Assembly: GCA_023897205.1 (NCBI GenBank)
Contig: JAHWDD010000003.1
Coordinates: 2,297,665 to 2,361,664 of the forward strand
Reading direction: 5' to 3'
Length of the DNA: 64,000 nucleotides
From: Exophiala sp. HKRS030
Taxonomy: Eukaryota > Ascomycota > Eurotiomycetes > Chaetothyriales > Herpotrichiellaceae
Shown here in pieces: positions 10,365 through 22,260 of the stretch. The first letter of the stretch is position 1; each line of letters begins with the position of its first letter. Both the position numbers and the translations under genes were made by a program. Below the pieces are notes generated by a model, which saw only the letters and a program-made list of their open reading frames with translations, ran no database searches and was not told the origin of the DNA.

Positions 10365-12344
10365 ATGGAAAGGCAGTCGGATAATATGACACTGACTTCA
10401 ATTGCTATTCTTCTTCTTTTCCTCTCGGGGCTGGGCGCAGCTGCCTCTGAGGTCGTCAATATCCCATTGAACAACCAAGACTCCATCAATGCTTCCGGAG
10501 TAAATGGACCTTGGCCGACGATTCCAATCTTGTATGCCACGGACAAGAGTTTAGACTGCCACCTCACATTCTGGAATCAGTCAATATTCTCAGCGCGGCA
10601 GCCATGCGTGGATACGCTCCCTTCCAATCGTAGTGAAGGCGCCTTCTTATGCTCCGATGATCTTGTCTACCCGCCGGCTTTCGACCTCTCTGCTGTGAAC
10701 GAATCTGCCATCACATTCATGAACCTATCATCCGCCAGCATCTTCTATGCAATCACGGAAGATTCGTTGCTAGTCCATGCACTCGATGCTCACGGCTATG
10801 GCTATCAAGCAACGAGTGACATTTCTCTCGGGAGTCAAGAGTTTGAGCTTGAGCACCTTGTCTCAATCAACTTTACATCGACAACCACCAGCTCAGCGAG
10901 ACGTCTTCCTTTGATGGATTCCTTCATATCCGCACAGCAAATAGCGGCGAGTTTGGTCGATAAGGGCGACGCTGCGTCGCCCTTCTTGAGCCTCCACCTC
11001 GGCTCACAAGACCCCAACGTGCCCGGGTCTCTCCAGATTGGAGGTTTCGACAACAGTCGCATTGTCGGAGACATGATGAGAATTCTGGCCGATAACAGCC
11101 TTCAAATTACCATCACCGATATCAATATTGGTGTGGAAGAAGGATTCCTGCCTCTGCAAAGTCTCAAATTTGCGAATGGAAGCTTTCCTCAAGGCCCTTA
11201 CAAGGTTGATCCAAGATTTCGACTTCACAAGCTCCCATCTTATGTGCAACCGATCGTCCTGGAACCCGGTTTGCCGTACCTATACTTTCCGAAAGACATC
11301 TGCGACCCCCTTGCAGAGATCCTGGACGCCACTTATGACCAAGAACGTAATCTTTACTTTTGGAATAAGCCAGACGATGATCCCATCTTCAAAAGTCCAA
11401 CTTTTCTGGAGATCGAGTTGACAGGATACGACTCTACCGAAGGCTACATCTCCCCGACAGAACTGATCCCGACTGTGTCAGTCAAGATACCTCTCGCCCT
11501 CCTGCAGCATAAATTTTCCGCCACTGTGCAGGCAGAGAATGGCACGATGCTTCGCCCGGCCCGATATCTTCCATGTTCACCGCAGGACGAAAGTGTTTTG
11601 CGTGAAGAATGGCAAAACACCCTTGGTCGAGCATTTTTCCAGGCAGCATTCATTGGTACCGAATTCCCTTCCGATACTCCGTACCAATTGCCGACGTACT
11701 GGATCGCTCAGGCTCCAGGTCCAACTAACCTTGCTCCTCCGAATATCTCTGTTATTGACAGTGGATATATATCCAACAGGTCGAATGTGACAGTGGAGCC
11801 AAGGTTCTGGACCAATAGCTGGTCAGCTGTGCTTCCACTCTGGACCATGGACGCAGATGGAAAAACCACTCTCGAACAGAGGAATAATCAACCAAGCGAC
11901 AACCATTTCGAGTTAACCAGGGGACAAGTCGTTGGGATCGCGGTCGGCGCAACTGTCGCTTCCGTCGTTGCCGTGAGCATCACATGCTGCTTCGGTTTGC
12001 GGGTTCTCAAGAAGTCACGACATCGGCGGTCAATCATAAGAAAGCAGATTGAGGAGGAAGATCGAATTGCCAGAGAGCTTGAGATGGAATCGATAGAAAA
12101 GGAGAAGTCGGAGCAGCAGCAGCCAAGATACAGAGATTCACCACCTGAGGCACCATTACCGGGATCTAGTGGCAACAACACAGCTACATCTCAAGTAGTA
12201 AATGACGATCCAGTTGATGCTTGTCTCCCGCTGATGGAGGACGATAGCAGTGTCAGGTCAAACGAGTCAATTCCTCTAACAGCCTTGCGGCGGCATGAGA
12301 TTGGGCCTGACTTAGCCCACGGGTTCCGGTGGTCAGTTCAGTAG
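10365..12344 (+). CDS. Membrane-anchored pepsin-like protein lacking catalytic aspartates
   Basis: A single exon of 659 residues. The signal peptide is at about 8-28 (MTLTSIAILLLFLSGLGAAA). A large ectodomain has many N-glycosylation sequons. One membrane helix lies near residue 525 (VVGIAVGATVASVVAVSITC), followed by a charged Glu/Arg-rich cytoplasmic tail. The ectodomain keeps fold landmarks of family A1 aspartic proteases: PGSLQIGGFDNSRIVGD, matching the conserved GG-D strand, and LGRAFFQAAFIG, matching the ILG-F-R block. At the places where the two DTG/DSG triads belong, the first is absent and the second reads LEPGLPYLYFP. It is therefore probably a non-catalytic, perhaps sensing or binding, relative. 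The start could also be the Met at 10386. Confidence 0.82.
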   Translation: MERQSDNMTLTSIAILLLFLSGLGAAASEVVNIPLNNQDSINASGVNGPWPTIPILYATDKSLDCHLTFWNQSIFSARQPCVDTLPSNRSEGAFLCSDDLVYPPAFDLSAVNESAITFMNLSSASIFYAITEDSLLVHALDAHGYGYQATSDISLGSQEFELEHLVSINFTSTTTSSARRLPLMDSFISAQQIAASLVDKGDAASPFLSLHLGSQDPNVPGSLQIGGFDNSRIVGDMMRILADNSLQITITDINIGVEEGFLPLQSLKFANGSFPQGPYKVDPRFRLHKLPSYVQPIVLEPGLPYLYFPKDICDPLAEILDATYDQERNLYFWNKPDDDPIFKSPTFLEIELTGYDSTEGYISPTELIPTVSVKIPLALLQHKFSATVQAENGTMLRPARYLPCSPQDESVLREEWQNTLGRAFFQAAFIGTEFPSDTPYQLPTYWIAQAPGPTNLAPPNISVIDSGYISNRSNVTVEPRFWTNSWSAVLPLWTMDADGKTTLEQRNNQPSDNHFELTRGQVVGIAVGATVASVVAVSITCCFGLRVLKKSRHRRSIIRKQIEEEDRIARELEMESIEKEKSEQQQPRYRDSPPEAPLPGSSGNNTATSQVVNDDPVDACLPLMEDDSSVRSNESIPLTALRRHEIGPDLAHGFRWSVQ

Positions 12345-12977
12345 TCAAGATTGAACAATAAAGAGGGTATTATCTGGAATGAGTTCTCAAGAGGAGTCAG
12401 GATATTGACACCTTGGGGACAGGACATGCTTGATCGTGCCTTGAAATCTCGGTTTACTTTTCACCGAGCTGCGTCAAACTCTTTTGAATCTTCCCCCGCA
12501 TCTCTTCTCCTCGTCTTCCTCGTCATCGCATGTCTCGGTCATGCCCACGAAGTCAGTCACTAGTCAGTTTACGAGTAGAGTCCATCCCCTCACCCTGTAC
12601 CAGCTTGAAAGCAGACATACCCTAGTTCTCGGACCACAGGCGCGAGAGGCGCGATCCTCCGTAGGTACTCAACTATCCTCCCTCCGCGTGCCCGAAGGAG
12701 GGGTGACGGTTGCAGCACCACAAGCCCTCGGCAGCAAACATGATACCACGGTGTGGTATATGTAGAGCATGCTGTACTTTCATAGATAGATCTTTATGGA
12801 CAAATCAAATCTGTTCACATTGGTAAACGTCAAAATATCTTCCTGTGTCCTTCCCACTCCGTGACTAGACGAGCACCTCGCAGCCCGAGCCTTCTTGTAC
12901 TGTATACCCTCGACATCACTGACTTAAAAAACCACCAGTCAAATCCAATAGTACGAAATTACGACCGATCGATATTT
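12345..12977. other. Intergenic region
   Basis: A 633-nt stretch between tandem plus-strand genes, holding the 3' end of the pepsin-like gene and the promoter of the dehydrogenase. Short ORFs here (for example 12484-12765) are Ser-rich and resemble nothing known; I see no gene. Confidence 0.4.
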
Positions 12978-13897
12978 ATGACAATGGCCAAACGAACAGC
13001 AATAGTTACCGGGTCATCTCGAGGCATGTATGTTGTCCAGCACCCGACACCCAGCACCCAGCACCCCCTTTCCTTTCCGAAAAGACCTGTATCTCAAAGC
13101 TGACCTTTTTTCTTCTTGTGCTCGTTTACAGAGGTGAAGCCATCGTCCGTCGACTCGCGGTCGAAGGGTATTCGGTCTGCGTCAACGACGTTTCTGCCAA
13201 CAAGGCCGGGATCGACAAATTGGTTTCGGAACTGAACCAAACCCACGGGTCAGGCAGCGCCATAGGGGTCGTGGCCGACGTGACTTCGTCGACCGAAGTG
13301 CAGGACATGATCAAGGAGTCTGTGGGCAAGTTGGGGCCGTTGACGGTCATGGTCGCCAACGCCGGGATAGCCCAGGTGTCACCGGCTCTGGAGATTTCCG
13401 ACGAAGATGTCCAAAAAATGTTCAACGTCAATTTCATGGGCGTCTGGCTGTGTTACACTCACGCCGCCCGGCAGATGATCGCACAGGGGCCCATCGCAGA
13501 GGGGGACAGCGGGTACAAGATCTTGGGGGCGGCCAGCATCGTCGCTTTCAAACCTTTCCCCCTGCTGTCTCATTACAGCGCTTCCAAGTGGGCAGTACGT
13601 GGGTTCACTCAAGTGTTTGCGATGGAAATGGCAAAACATAAGATCACGGTCAACGCTTACGCTCCTGGGATCGTCGGCACCGCCATGTGGGACCTCATAG
13701 ACGAGAAACTGGGAACCATCGAGGGCCGAGCGAAGGGAGAGTCGGTGAAGAAATATTCTTCCGATCTGACCGCCTTGGGGAGGGTCAGCGTACCGGAAGA
13801 CGTTGGTAACGTCGTGGGTGGATTCCTGTGTTCCAAGGACTCCGAGTTCATGACGGGTCAAACGATAGTCATTGACGGTGGGATCATATTCACTTGA
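12978..13897 (+). CDS. Short-chain dehydrogenase/reductase
   Basis: Two exons (12978-13027 and 13132-13897) encode 271 residues. The 104-nt intron falls inside the Rossmann glycine loop, and splicing restores VTGSSRGIGEAIVRRLA. Classical SDR elements follow: an aspartate after the second strand (CVNDVSANKAG), VVADVTS, NAG in VMVANAGIA, catalytic Ser about 152, Tyr 165 and Lys 169 (SHYSASKWAVRGF), and the PGIVGTAMWDLID segment. Overall it resembles acetoin(diacetyl) reductase / 2,3-butanediol dehydrogenase-type SDRs, which use NAD(H). The substrate cannot be fixed from sequence alone. The intron contains an imperfect CACCCAG tandem tract. An in-frame ATG at 12984 is an alternative start. Confidence 0.9.
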
Positions 13898-15154
13898 GAG
13901 GAAAATACTTCAAGAGGAACAAAAAGGAAACAATGATACGATGATACTCGGGTCAGAAGAAATGAATTGACAGTTGGATTGAGTGCGACCTTCTTCTTTC
14001 CCCCCATTTTTTCAACATTGATACTAGCATTTCCTCCCCTGAGTCTGTCACGACCATCCCATCGCATCGCATCATGTCGTTGAACTCGTCTCATCTAAGC
14101 TTCGTCGAATCAAGCAATGCACCCCCTTCCAGCGTTTGATCGTTGTGTATGGAAAAAGAGTTTCTCCTCCATCTAAGCATCTCACGCGTGACCTTCTCCC
14201 TGCTTTGGAGGGTAGGTCTTACCCTCGACTTCGACAACGGGTTTACAAGTACACAATTCCTCCTTGGGAACCGAGTCCAGAACCGAAGGGATATGTTTAC
14301 CGCATCCCCACCAAGTGGACTTTTCTGTATTGCGTACAAGAAGTCAGCAATCAGGATTCAGCAAGATAACAATCGACCAAAAAAAAGATTAAACCTTTCG
14401 GGCGTCAGGCGATCCTTCTCCTGATGCGAACGGATAGGCAAGTTGTTGCGACGACTGGTGCAGTGTTCGTATAGAGTCATGTTTGAGAATGATTTCTCAA
14501 GGGGCGAGTTACTTACGGCAAGTAGGACAAGTCTTTTTCATACACATGATGACCAGGTGCGTGTGTGTGTGTGCTAGGATGTTGTTATGGTTAAAAAAAA
14601 AGAGGGAAAAAGGATGTGTCCGAGTCAGGCCGAGGTGGTTTGTGGTTGTCGGTTTGGTAAGCTTTGTAACTTGACTCTCAAGTCCTTTACTCCGTGAGTA
14701 GTGATTGAAAAGAAACAGCAGTAGATAAAGATGGAGTTGGGGATTGTCGTTCGTCGAGATGGATGGTTTTGGCTTGTCCTGTGATTGAGATGAAAGATGT
14801 GGGAAAAGAGTTCGAGTTATTGATTAAAATAAAGCCCGCGACGATACGGGACGCCCGTTAGATTGTCACGAATGATGATGATGATGATGATGATCCATTG
14901 AGGGTGTTTGCTTAGCTAATTCAAAGGCGTAGAAACTTCCAGGTAATCAAAAATTGTTGATTCCCGAGATCCCCGGAGACCCCGACAAACAGCTGAAAAC
15001 ACCAAGTACGGAGTATGGAATATGCAATTCGCGTCCTTGACACTGCTGGCTATTTACCTATCTGACTGGCCCCTTCTCGGGATACAGAAGACAGACCGAA
15101 AATGGCGCACAGTTATGTACGGTTCGGCATCTCCATCGAGCAAACGGCAATTTC
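13898..15154. other. Long convergent intergenic region
   Basis: 1257 nt between the convergent dehydrogenase and thiolase genes. It contains a GTGTGTGTGT tract near 14565, an A-rich run near 14594 and an ATG microsatellite at 14872. Small ORFs look random in composition; no gene or RNA is supported. Confidence 0.4.
14872..14894. repeat. ATG trinucleotide microsatellite
   Basis: Seven perfect ATG units plus two bases in non-coding DNA downstream of the dehydrogenase. Confidence 0.9.
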
Positions 15155-17243
15155 TCACAGCTTGCCCATCATCACGTTCTTCAGCACAAATCTATTCCGC
15201 TTGCCGTCATTGTAGACACGTCCTGTACGTCCGATCTGCTCGGTGGTGGTCGATGATAGTTGCATCAAAGTCTCCTTGTCGCCTTGATTCGCCACCACCC
15301 TATGGCCGTTTATCAGTCGGCCAACGATATATGCTTCTCTCGGTGTGTTGTCGCGATTGAATTCTACGGTATATGTCTGCACAAATGATCATTGCATTAG
15401 TCTTGGATTCGTTCTAGAAAAGGTTCTTCTCCTCGATTGGAATTTCCAACTCACCTCAATCACAGCCTCCTGCTCTCCCTCCACTTTGATATCAACCTGC
15501 GGAATAGGAACGTCTGTGACGTGTTCGGGAAGTGGTGCACGGTCAGGATAGGCGGTGCCCCCACGTCGTCGCATCGTAGAGAGACACAATACATGTTGAT
15601 ATGTGACCCAGCCACCGTTGGCGAGGATCAGTCCATTTCGACCTTTGCCCTGTCGTAGTTGTCGGGTCATCTCGGTGATGGCCTTGCGGGAACACGTTAA
15701 CGACAACATGTTCGTCTCACAGTAGTAGACGGGAAGGGGAGGGGGGGGGAGGGAGACATACATGCAACGAATAATTGTTACCGGCACCGCCGAAACTCGT
15801 AAGCCCACCAAGAAGAGTCAGAGCTTGAGCTCCCCCGGTGATGGGCAGCTTCAAATGAGCAGCGGCAAGTTTGGGCACGATCGGGAAACATCTGGTTGAA
15901 GGTCAGAACCGAATCCAAAACGTTGACAAGATCAAGAGAATACAACGCCCACCATCCGTCGCCTTGCGCACCATCCATCGTGACATGCTTCGGGATACAC
16001 TTACGAGTAAAAATCATACAAGTCAATTTCGCTTTTGTCCAGACCAGATACCTTGAGCCCAGCATCGAGAGACCGCTCAATAGCTGGACTTGAGTAGTAG
16101 TTGGGACGTTCCCAGACTGCAAAAAGGTAGGAGGATCAGCTAAGCTTTCCTCACATACGTTGCATTCAAAACAACTCACAATTGCCCGCATCCTGCGTTC
16201 CAGCGCCACCGAGAGCATAGATCCATTTCGTCTTTGGTATGCCCAACTCTTCCGCATAGGATGTCGAAGTCAATATACACGCTCCTGCAAGATTGATAGT
16301 GTTGAAAGCATTCATAAGAAGAGGGTCTAGTTCGATATCATCAGCAGTGGACAGTGGTTGGCGTCGACGAATAGTTCGGTGAGCCTTACAGGGCAGACAA
16401 ATCATTCTGTTTCGCTTGGTGACGGTCCCAATCTCCTCTTTTGATTTTGCCGGCTTGCCATAGTTCCAAGCGTACGGTTGCTTCTCCGCTACTTTGGCAA
16501 AGTCGGCGTACAGTGTCGCTGACTCCTCGTGGTTGTCTCGCAGCGATTGTTGTCGGTGTGCTCGGAAACCGTTTTCGTACAAGGGATAAATCTGGATTGG
16601 GTCCGTTATACCTTGGGCCTGGCCAAGGTCTACTACAGGCAATCAGCGGAGTTCAGGAAAGCCTTGGTACGCCCCGGGATCGGACTCACGTATGCCACGG
16701 TCTCTCCCAGTGGCTTTGAAGACCGAAGTCACGCTCTCCTTTGTCTTCGTCCATCCCGGAGGTGGCATCTGCTTTGCCGCAGCGCATGCCGTCACTAGCA
16801 AGCAGAGTGGTGTTAGCAGCGACACAAGTTGCCAATTGCTTCAATTCTCAATGCCTGGGCCGCTCACATGACGCCAAAGCCTCACCGCCTGTCACTATGG
16901 CGACTTTGGTCTGGCCTTTTGATATCCTCCTGGCTGCTTCATCGAAGAGTTTGGCAGGCTTATTACCGCCATGCTCTGAGTAGAACTTGTGTCGTGGCTT
17001 CACCCCCAGATTATTGGCGATGTCACCGGGCAAATCATCGTAGGGCCAAGTCCACGTTCTCACGACATCAATACTGTCGATGGCATTCTGTAGGGATTTC
17101 TGCTTCCCCTCGACCAAGTCTGTGTCTTCTAGAGCCTTTGTGATGGATTCGAGTATGAGCTGTAATGGTTCCAGTGCTGCCTCGGTTGAAGTTGATCGAT
17201 TGACGACATCCCCCACGCCTACGACGATAGGTATTTCCGCCAT
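15155..17243 (-). CDS. Thiolase-like acetyl-CoA acetyltransferase family protein
   Basis: Eight exons on the minus strand (17243-16868, 16794-16690, 16632-16390, 16326-16180, 16116-16005, 15891-15762, 15682-15455, 15376-15155) join in frame to 520 residues. The N-terminus MAEIPIVVGVGDVVNRS is the usual start of this thiolase subfamily. Then come VAIVTGGEALAS, DPIQIYPLYENGFR, a NRMICLPYPLLMNAF block created by splicing, LGGAGTQDAG followed by WERPNYYSSPAIE, YSCFPIVPKLAA, TGGAQALTLLGGLTSFGGAG and GLILANGGWVTYQHV. These match the thiolase-like acetyl-CoA acetyltransferase proteins of fungi and actinobacteria, whose exact substrate is unclear. A role in peroxisomal or mitochondrial acyl-CoA breakdown is inference. 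No obvious targeting signal is seen; the C-terminus is MMGKL. Confidence 0.9.
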
Positions 17244-18378
17244 TTCTGAATTGTTTATTGGCTGCCGTTGACTATCACCGTGGCCGTTACCGTTGGCTTC
17301 AAGCAAGCATTGGGGGAAAGGTTTGATACAGCAACAACAACAACAACAACAGGTCGTCACCGTCTATTTCACCGACTTCGATTGACATTAATGTATTGTA
17401 GTTGATTGGGTCTGACATGGTGAGCCGAATCACCCAACGTCGTAGATGCCGACATGGTGAGATAAACCGAGGTTCAACGGACTCTTGACGCCTCGGATTT
17501 ACTTTAGTCCTTTACCGAGCATCAATAATGTTGCTGCATTATTGTCTTCAACTTCTCTCGCCCGGTGTAATCATAAAAAAAAGAAAAAGAACTCACACGG
17601 TTTAGCAATAACATGAATCATTCAATGTTTTGTGTGAAATTTGAGCAGACGACTCATATTTACCTCGGCCGACACTGAAATTGTAGGTGTAAAACAGGTT
17701 TGCTCTTCCTCGTCACCATAATTCTGTTTCGCCTTCGTCATGATGGACCAAAACAGCACGATCTAGCAGAATGATGTACAACAGCATCTACAGACAGATT
17801 CCTCCGTACCGTAAGGGCAGTGCCGTTTCTACATGGTTGGAGAAAACCACACATTGGCCTCGATCAGCGGCGAACAAAGAGTCCCTTTCACCAGGTAAAT
17901 TATTCACCCGGACACTTCACGAGGTTGATCACCTACAATCGTTCTCGTGTTCCTTTCCCCATGGCGATCTGTGGAGTTTTGACGCTCCTAGTTGCATTAT
18001 GGGACACTTGGACACGGGGTATGAAGGTTCTTTCATTGTGTGGCAGCCTTTTTTGGATCTTGACCAACCCCCAGATTGCCTCCTAGATGGAAAGCTTCAT
18101 ATTTTACCCGGTCCAGGAATCCAATCCCGATGGGTCTGTCACGCAGCGGTGAAGTCGCGGTGGTGCGGTATAGATCCGCGGGCGTTCGTCCCTGCACGGT
18201 TGAGATAGCCGAGCACATATCGGGGGAAAAGACATACAGGTACATCTTTGCACCTGTTATTGATCTCTCTTACTCAAAAGGTCTCTTCGAGGTTTGGAAT
18301 ATAAGTCACGACCCCAAAAAGCAAAACCACAAACACCCAACGCCAGTTTACAGCCGAGACCCCCAGACATTTGCCACG
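17244..18378. other. Divergent promoter region
   Basis: 1135 nt between the thiolase (minus) and DUF1275 (plus) starts. ORFs at 17771-18208 and 18076-18378 run toward the DUF1275 gene but show no domain and differ in composition from it. I treat the stretch as promoter and 5' leader. Confidence 0.45.
17332..17352. repeat. CAA trinucleotide microsatellite
   Basis: Six CAA units followed by CAG, about 90 nt upstream of the thiolase start, so probably in its 5' leader (TTG repeats on the transcript). Confidence 0.85.
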
Positions 18379-19283
18379 ATGACCGAATCCATAGACTCAC
18401 TCGAGTCACTACACAAGAAGAAATCTCGTCTGTCAAGATGGAAAGACCACCTTTCAGTTGACGTTGATGAATCCTGGGCCGACCTTATATTGATTGTGGC
18501 ATGTTTCATATCAGGCCTTGTCGATAGTGCCGTGTTCAATGTCTGGTCATGTTTCGTGAGCATGCAAACTGGTAAGAGCCAAAGCTTGCTTGCTTGCTTA
18601 TACTTCTCTCGTCGTCTCGCCTCTGACTCCCCCTGTCTCCCTCCTCCCCTGAACCAGAATTGACGAAGTACCTTACAGGAAACACCGTATACGTCGGCCT
18701 CGGCATGTCTGGCCAACCATTTTCCCAACCCTACCGATGGATCAAATCCGGCACCGCGATAATCTCTTTTTGCGCGGGGACATACTTTTTCAGTCGGACG
18801 GCTCGCCTTTTGGGCGCTTTGAGACGAAGCACCATGGTTCTTTCTTTCATCTTCCAAGCGACGCTTTGCTTCGTCGCCGCCCTTTTTGTTGTTAGTGGAG
18901 TCGTGCCCGCCAACGCCGGCACTCAGATCCCCCGCACGTTCATCGTCCTCCTCCCACTGAGTCTCCTCTCTTTCCAGTCGGCCGGACAGATCGTCATTAG
19001 TAGGATGTTGGCGTACAACGAACTCCCCACTGTCGTCCTGACCAGCACCTACTGCGACCTCATGTTCGACCCGCTGTTGTTCACGGCTCCACTGCGTCAG
19101 AATTCCAAGCGGAACAGACGTTTCGTTTCGTCCGTGGCTTTGCTCTTGGGTGCCGTCGTCAGTGGGTTTCTGACAAAGGGAGGCGACGTCGCAAACCCAT
19201 TGTGGATCGCCGGTGCGATCAAGGTCGCCCTGGCGGTAGTCTGGTTGTTTTGGTGCGGAAAAGGAACTATTCGATTAGAGTAG
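18379..19283 (+). CDS. DUF1275 (YoaK-type) membrane protein
   Basis: Two exons (18379-18571 and 18679-19283, intron 107 nt) encode 265 residues. After a soluble N-terminus come about six hydrophobic helices. The DUF1275 landmarks are present: CFISGLVDSAVFNVW in the first helix, MQTGNTVYVGLG restored exactly at the splice junction, a middle LSFQSAGQIVISR segment and VLTSTYCDLMFDPLL, which is the conserved threonine-rich strand of the family. It is a fungal membrane protein of unknown transport activity. The ATG at 18379 is preferred because it gives a charged cytosolic N-terminus immediately before the first helix. Confidence 0.9.
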
Positions 19284-20106
19284 AACAAATACTACAGTAG
19301 AAGTATGTACCGGGGTTAGCATGCTGTGGATCTGCACCTGCTATTCGTCACATAAATAAATACATACGTATACGTCAAGTTTTATATGACAAAAGTTCAC
19401 GATTCGTGCTCACATAAGTCTCTGCTTACCGGACATGACGATATCGGCACCGATACTAGGCGCTCCAAGTACGACCCTCCTTTCAGGAAACAAAGAGCAG
19501 AGAGTATCCTCTTCGTCACTTGTAGTATCCAGGACCGTACATCTACGGCAAGATCCACAAGGGGTTGATTTTCGGGTCGCAGACCACGCGAGGAATAAGA
19601 CATAAGGGGTCCGGGTAAATGTTCATCACCGGCCGCACGTAGGATGAGACTACCTCAGGGGAAACGAAAAGAAGAGAAGAAAGAGAGAAGCCCCAAGGGG
19701 CGGTGTCTGCTCCGTACTCTCCCGAGGAATATATATATGATAATGATTCATATACCACTGTACATTCCAGGATATGGGCAGGATTTCAATTGCTTTGTCT
19801 CCAAGGGAAAAAGAAAGACAACACAGCCGCCACTACAAGGAGGTCAAAAAGCATTTCTCATAACAATTCTCATAGTCCAAGGAGTAGCTCACAGTTCGAA
19901 TAACGTCAACATGACAGGCCACGCCCACACATACAGGAAGACCTTCGTTTTCAATCAATCGTACCGTCATACACACATTACGCATTGCGTGTGTCTCATA
20001 CACGAAATAAATGCAAAAACTCAGCTCAACACCTACGCACATACCAGACGAACTTCACTTTGCCCCCAGACCTACTACTCAAAGTCTGTGACAAGTCCAA
20101 ACACAA
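19284..20106. other. Convergent intergenic region
   Basis: 823 nt between the convergent DUF1275 and sulfate permease genes. It contains AT-rich, CA-rich and purine-rich tracts only; the ORF at 19644-20129 has no recognisable domain and overlaps the permease end. Confidence 0.4.
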
Positions 20107-22260
20107 TCACTGCTTCTCCCGATGTGTGATGGTGGCACCTTCCTCCTCGTCCCCTTTGACCTTGACCTCGACAAAGTCATCACTGACGGACACCCTCGGG
20201 GCCATCACGGCCTCGGCGATACTGTTAAAGACTCGGATGGCGGTGGTGCTGAACGGTTCGGCCGGCGCGCCGCGTTCCAAGAACTTCCACCCTGCCCGCT
20301 CGAATCTGTGCCTGGTCATGTCCGACATGGCGACGAAGCGCACCTCGACCTGCTCGCCCGCGTACTTTTTCAACTCCACGAAGAAGTTCTTCAACGAGGT
20401 CACGGCGCTGACGTCGCAAAAGTTGACCTTGGTAAAGTCCAGGACCACCACCCTGATGGGCGGCAAGGCCTCTCCGTCGGTGCGGGCTTGTTTCCGGAGA
20501 CGCTTGATGCGTTTCTCGCCCTCGACGGACCACATGCGGTCGGCCTCCTCGCCGTGCGTGCGGCCGTATTCGGCGGCGTGGTAGGTCTGAATATCGTCGA
20601 CGATCTTGGTCTTGAGCCTGAGCGCGTTGGGGAAGAAGAACGACTCGTTGAAGCGGAAGACGCGCGTGTCTGAAGGGATGCGCGCCGGCATGCCCCGAGC
20701 GGCGTCCAGGGAAGACGCAAGTTCCGACTCGGAATCTGATCCGATCGACTTGAACCGGATAAAGACCTGGCGGAGCAGGACGTACGCGATGTTGAAGCCG
20801 ACCGCCGAGGCGATGCCAATCTCGGTGCTAACGAACAGAGACACCCAGAACGCGATCATGGACGCGATGAAGTCGGCCAGCGACGTCTTCCAGAAGTGAT
20901 AGTATGTCCTCCACGTGCCGACGAGGGGTATCACCGCGATGATGATGATCGCGGCAAGTGTCGCCTTGGGGACCCAGTACAGCGCCCCAGTGAACTTGTA
21001 GATCGACAAGACAATGAATGCTGTTGTGACCAGGCCAGAAAGTGGAGATTTGACCCTGCATTGGGAGTTGACTGCGGTTCTGGACATTGCTCCTCCCACG
21101 CCCATGACGGTGAAGGCGCTATTGAAGAAGTTGGTCACGCCGAGGTAGCACAATTCCTGACTGGCATCAATGACATAGTTGTTCTTCATGCCGAACGCAC
21201 GGGCAATCGCGAGATGCTCCAGTGCTGCGGCGATGAAGGGGGCAATGCTCCGTCCTGCAACCTTGCCGATGAGTGTGCTGCTCTGAAGTTTTGGCGAGGC
21301 TATGCTGATCGAGGGTACTTTGCTGACGTCGAAGAGAAAATTCTTGGAGTCTCGGTCCTTGTTGACAGCATAGCTGATGCCGGTGAACAGGACGAGAGTG
21401 ATGAACGCTCGGGTGATGGAAAGGAGCCAGATGATTTTGCTCTTGTTCGCCCATTTCTCACCGGCCTTTTGGAGTGCCAGCAAGAGGACAATGCCACCGA
21501 AGCCTACACCCACTGCCCGAGGATTGCAAGTGGCCAAATGGCTGAAGACGTCACGGATGATGTTTGCGGTGCCACTGCCAACGTGTTTTTCGCCCAAAAG
21601 ATTGGCCACCTGGCCGAGACCAATTGTGATGGCGGCAGCCGAGATGAAGCCATTGAGTACAGGGTAGGAGATGAAGTCCAGAAGGAAACCGAGTTTCAAG
21701 AATCCCAGGGCCATGCCCCAAACGCCCATCATGAGAGCAACTGCAGATGAGACCTGCTGCGCAGTGTAACCCTCTTTAATGAGATCTTTGACAATGTCTG
21801 AGGTAAGAAGGCCGATCAATGAGGTCGGTCCAGTCGATAGATCTGGCAGTGCAAACTCGTTTTAGCAAGTGTGATTCGTATCGATGGCACCCCTGCCATC
21901 ACCACCTCGCAACAAGAGCTGAAAATCAAGAATCTTACCTTTCGAGGTTCCCATGAACGTGTAGATCACGGCCGGAAGCCAACACGACATCAAGCCATAT
22001 TGGACGGGGATCATGGAGATTTTGGCATAGGCCAGGCCTTGTGGGATGAGCATGACGGCCAGCGTTAAGCCGGCCACGAAATCATTCAGCGCCCATCGGT
22101 AGTCATACCGTGGCAGCCACCCGATGATGGGAAACTTTTCGATAACGTACAATGTCCCTGCCGTAGGAGCAGCACGGATTCCCTGCTTACCAAGCCTGAA
22201 GACTCGATTCCAGGTGACATCCGTCTTGAAGTCATCTTTGATCCTCTCATATATCTTCAT
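20107..22260 (-). CDS. SulP-family sulfate permease with STAS domain
   Basis: Two exons (22260-21939 and 21842-20107, intron 96 nt) give 685 residues. A cytosolic N-terminus leads into the SulP transmembrane core. The signature LPRYDYRWALNDFVAGLTL and MLIPQGLAYAKI lies at about residues 50-80. The splice joins FMGTSK to DLSTGPTSLIGLL, the family's conserved second-helix region. About ten further hydrophobic segments follow. The C-terminal STAS domain (about 480-650) contains VVVLDFTKVNFCDVSAVTSL, with the usual Asp-Ser/Asp switch region altered to CDVSA. It should mediate high-affinity sulfate uptake at the plasma membrane, like yeast Sul1/Sul2 or Neurospora Cys-14. The antisense ORFs over this gene (up to 284 codons) are GC-driven shadows. 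Confidence 0.94.

Noticed and set aside
17771..18208. 145-codon ORF upstream of the DUF1275 gene
   Set aside because: No domain, atypical Trp/Ser/Pro composition, and position consistent with promoter or 5' leader.
20896..21750. 284-codon plus-strand ORF opposite the sulfate permease
   Set aside because: It is antisense to the SulP core, rich in Asp/Glu/Arg with no domain, and follows the codon-position bias of the real gene. The same applies to 20122-20673.
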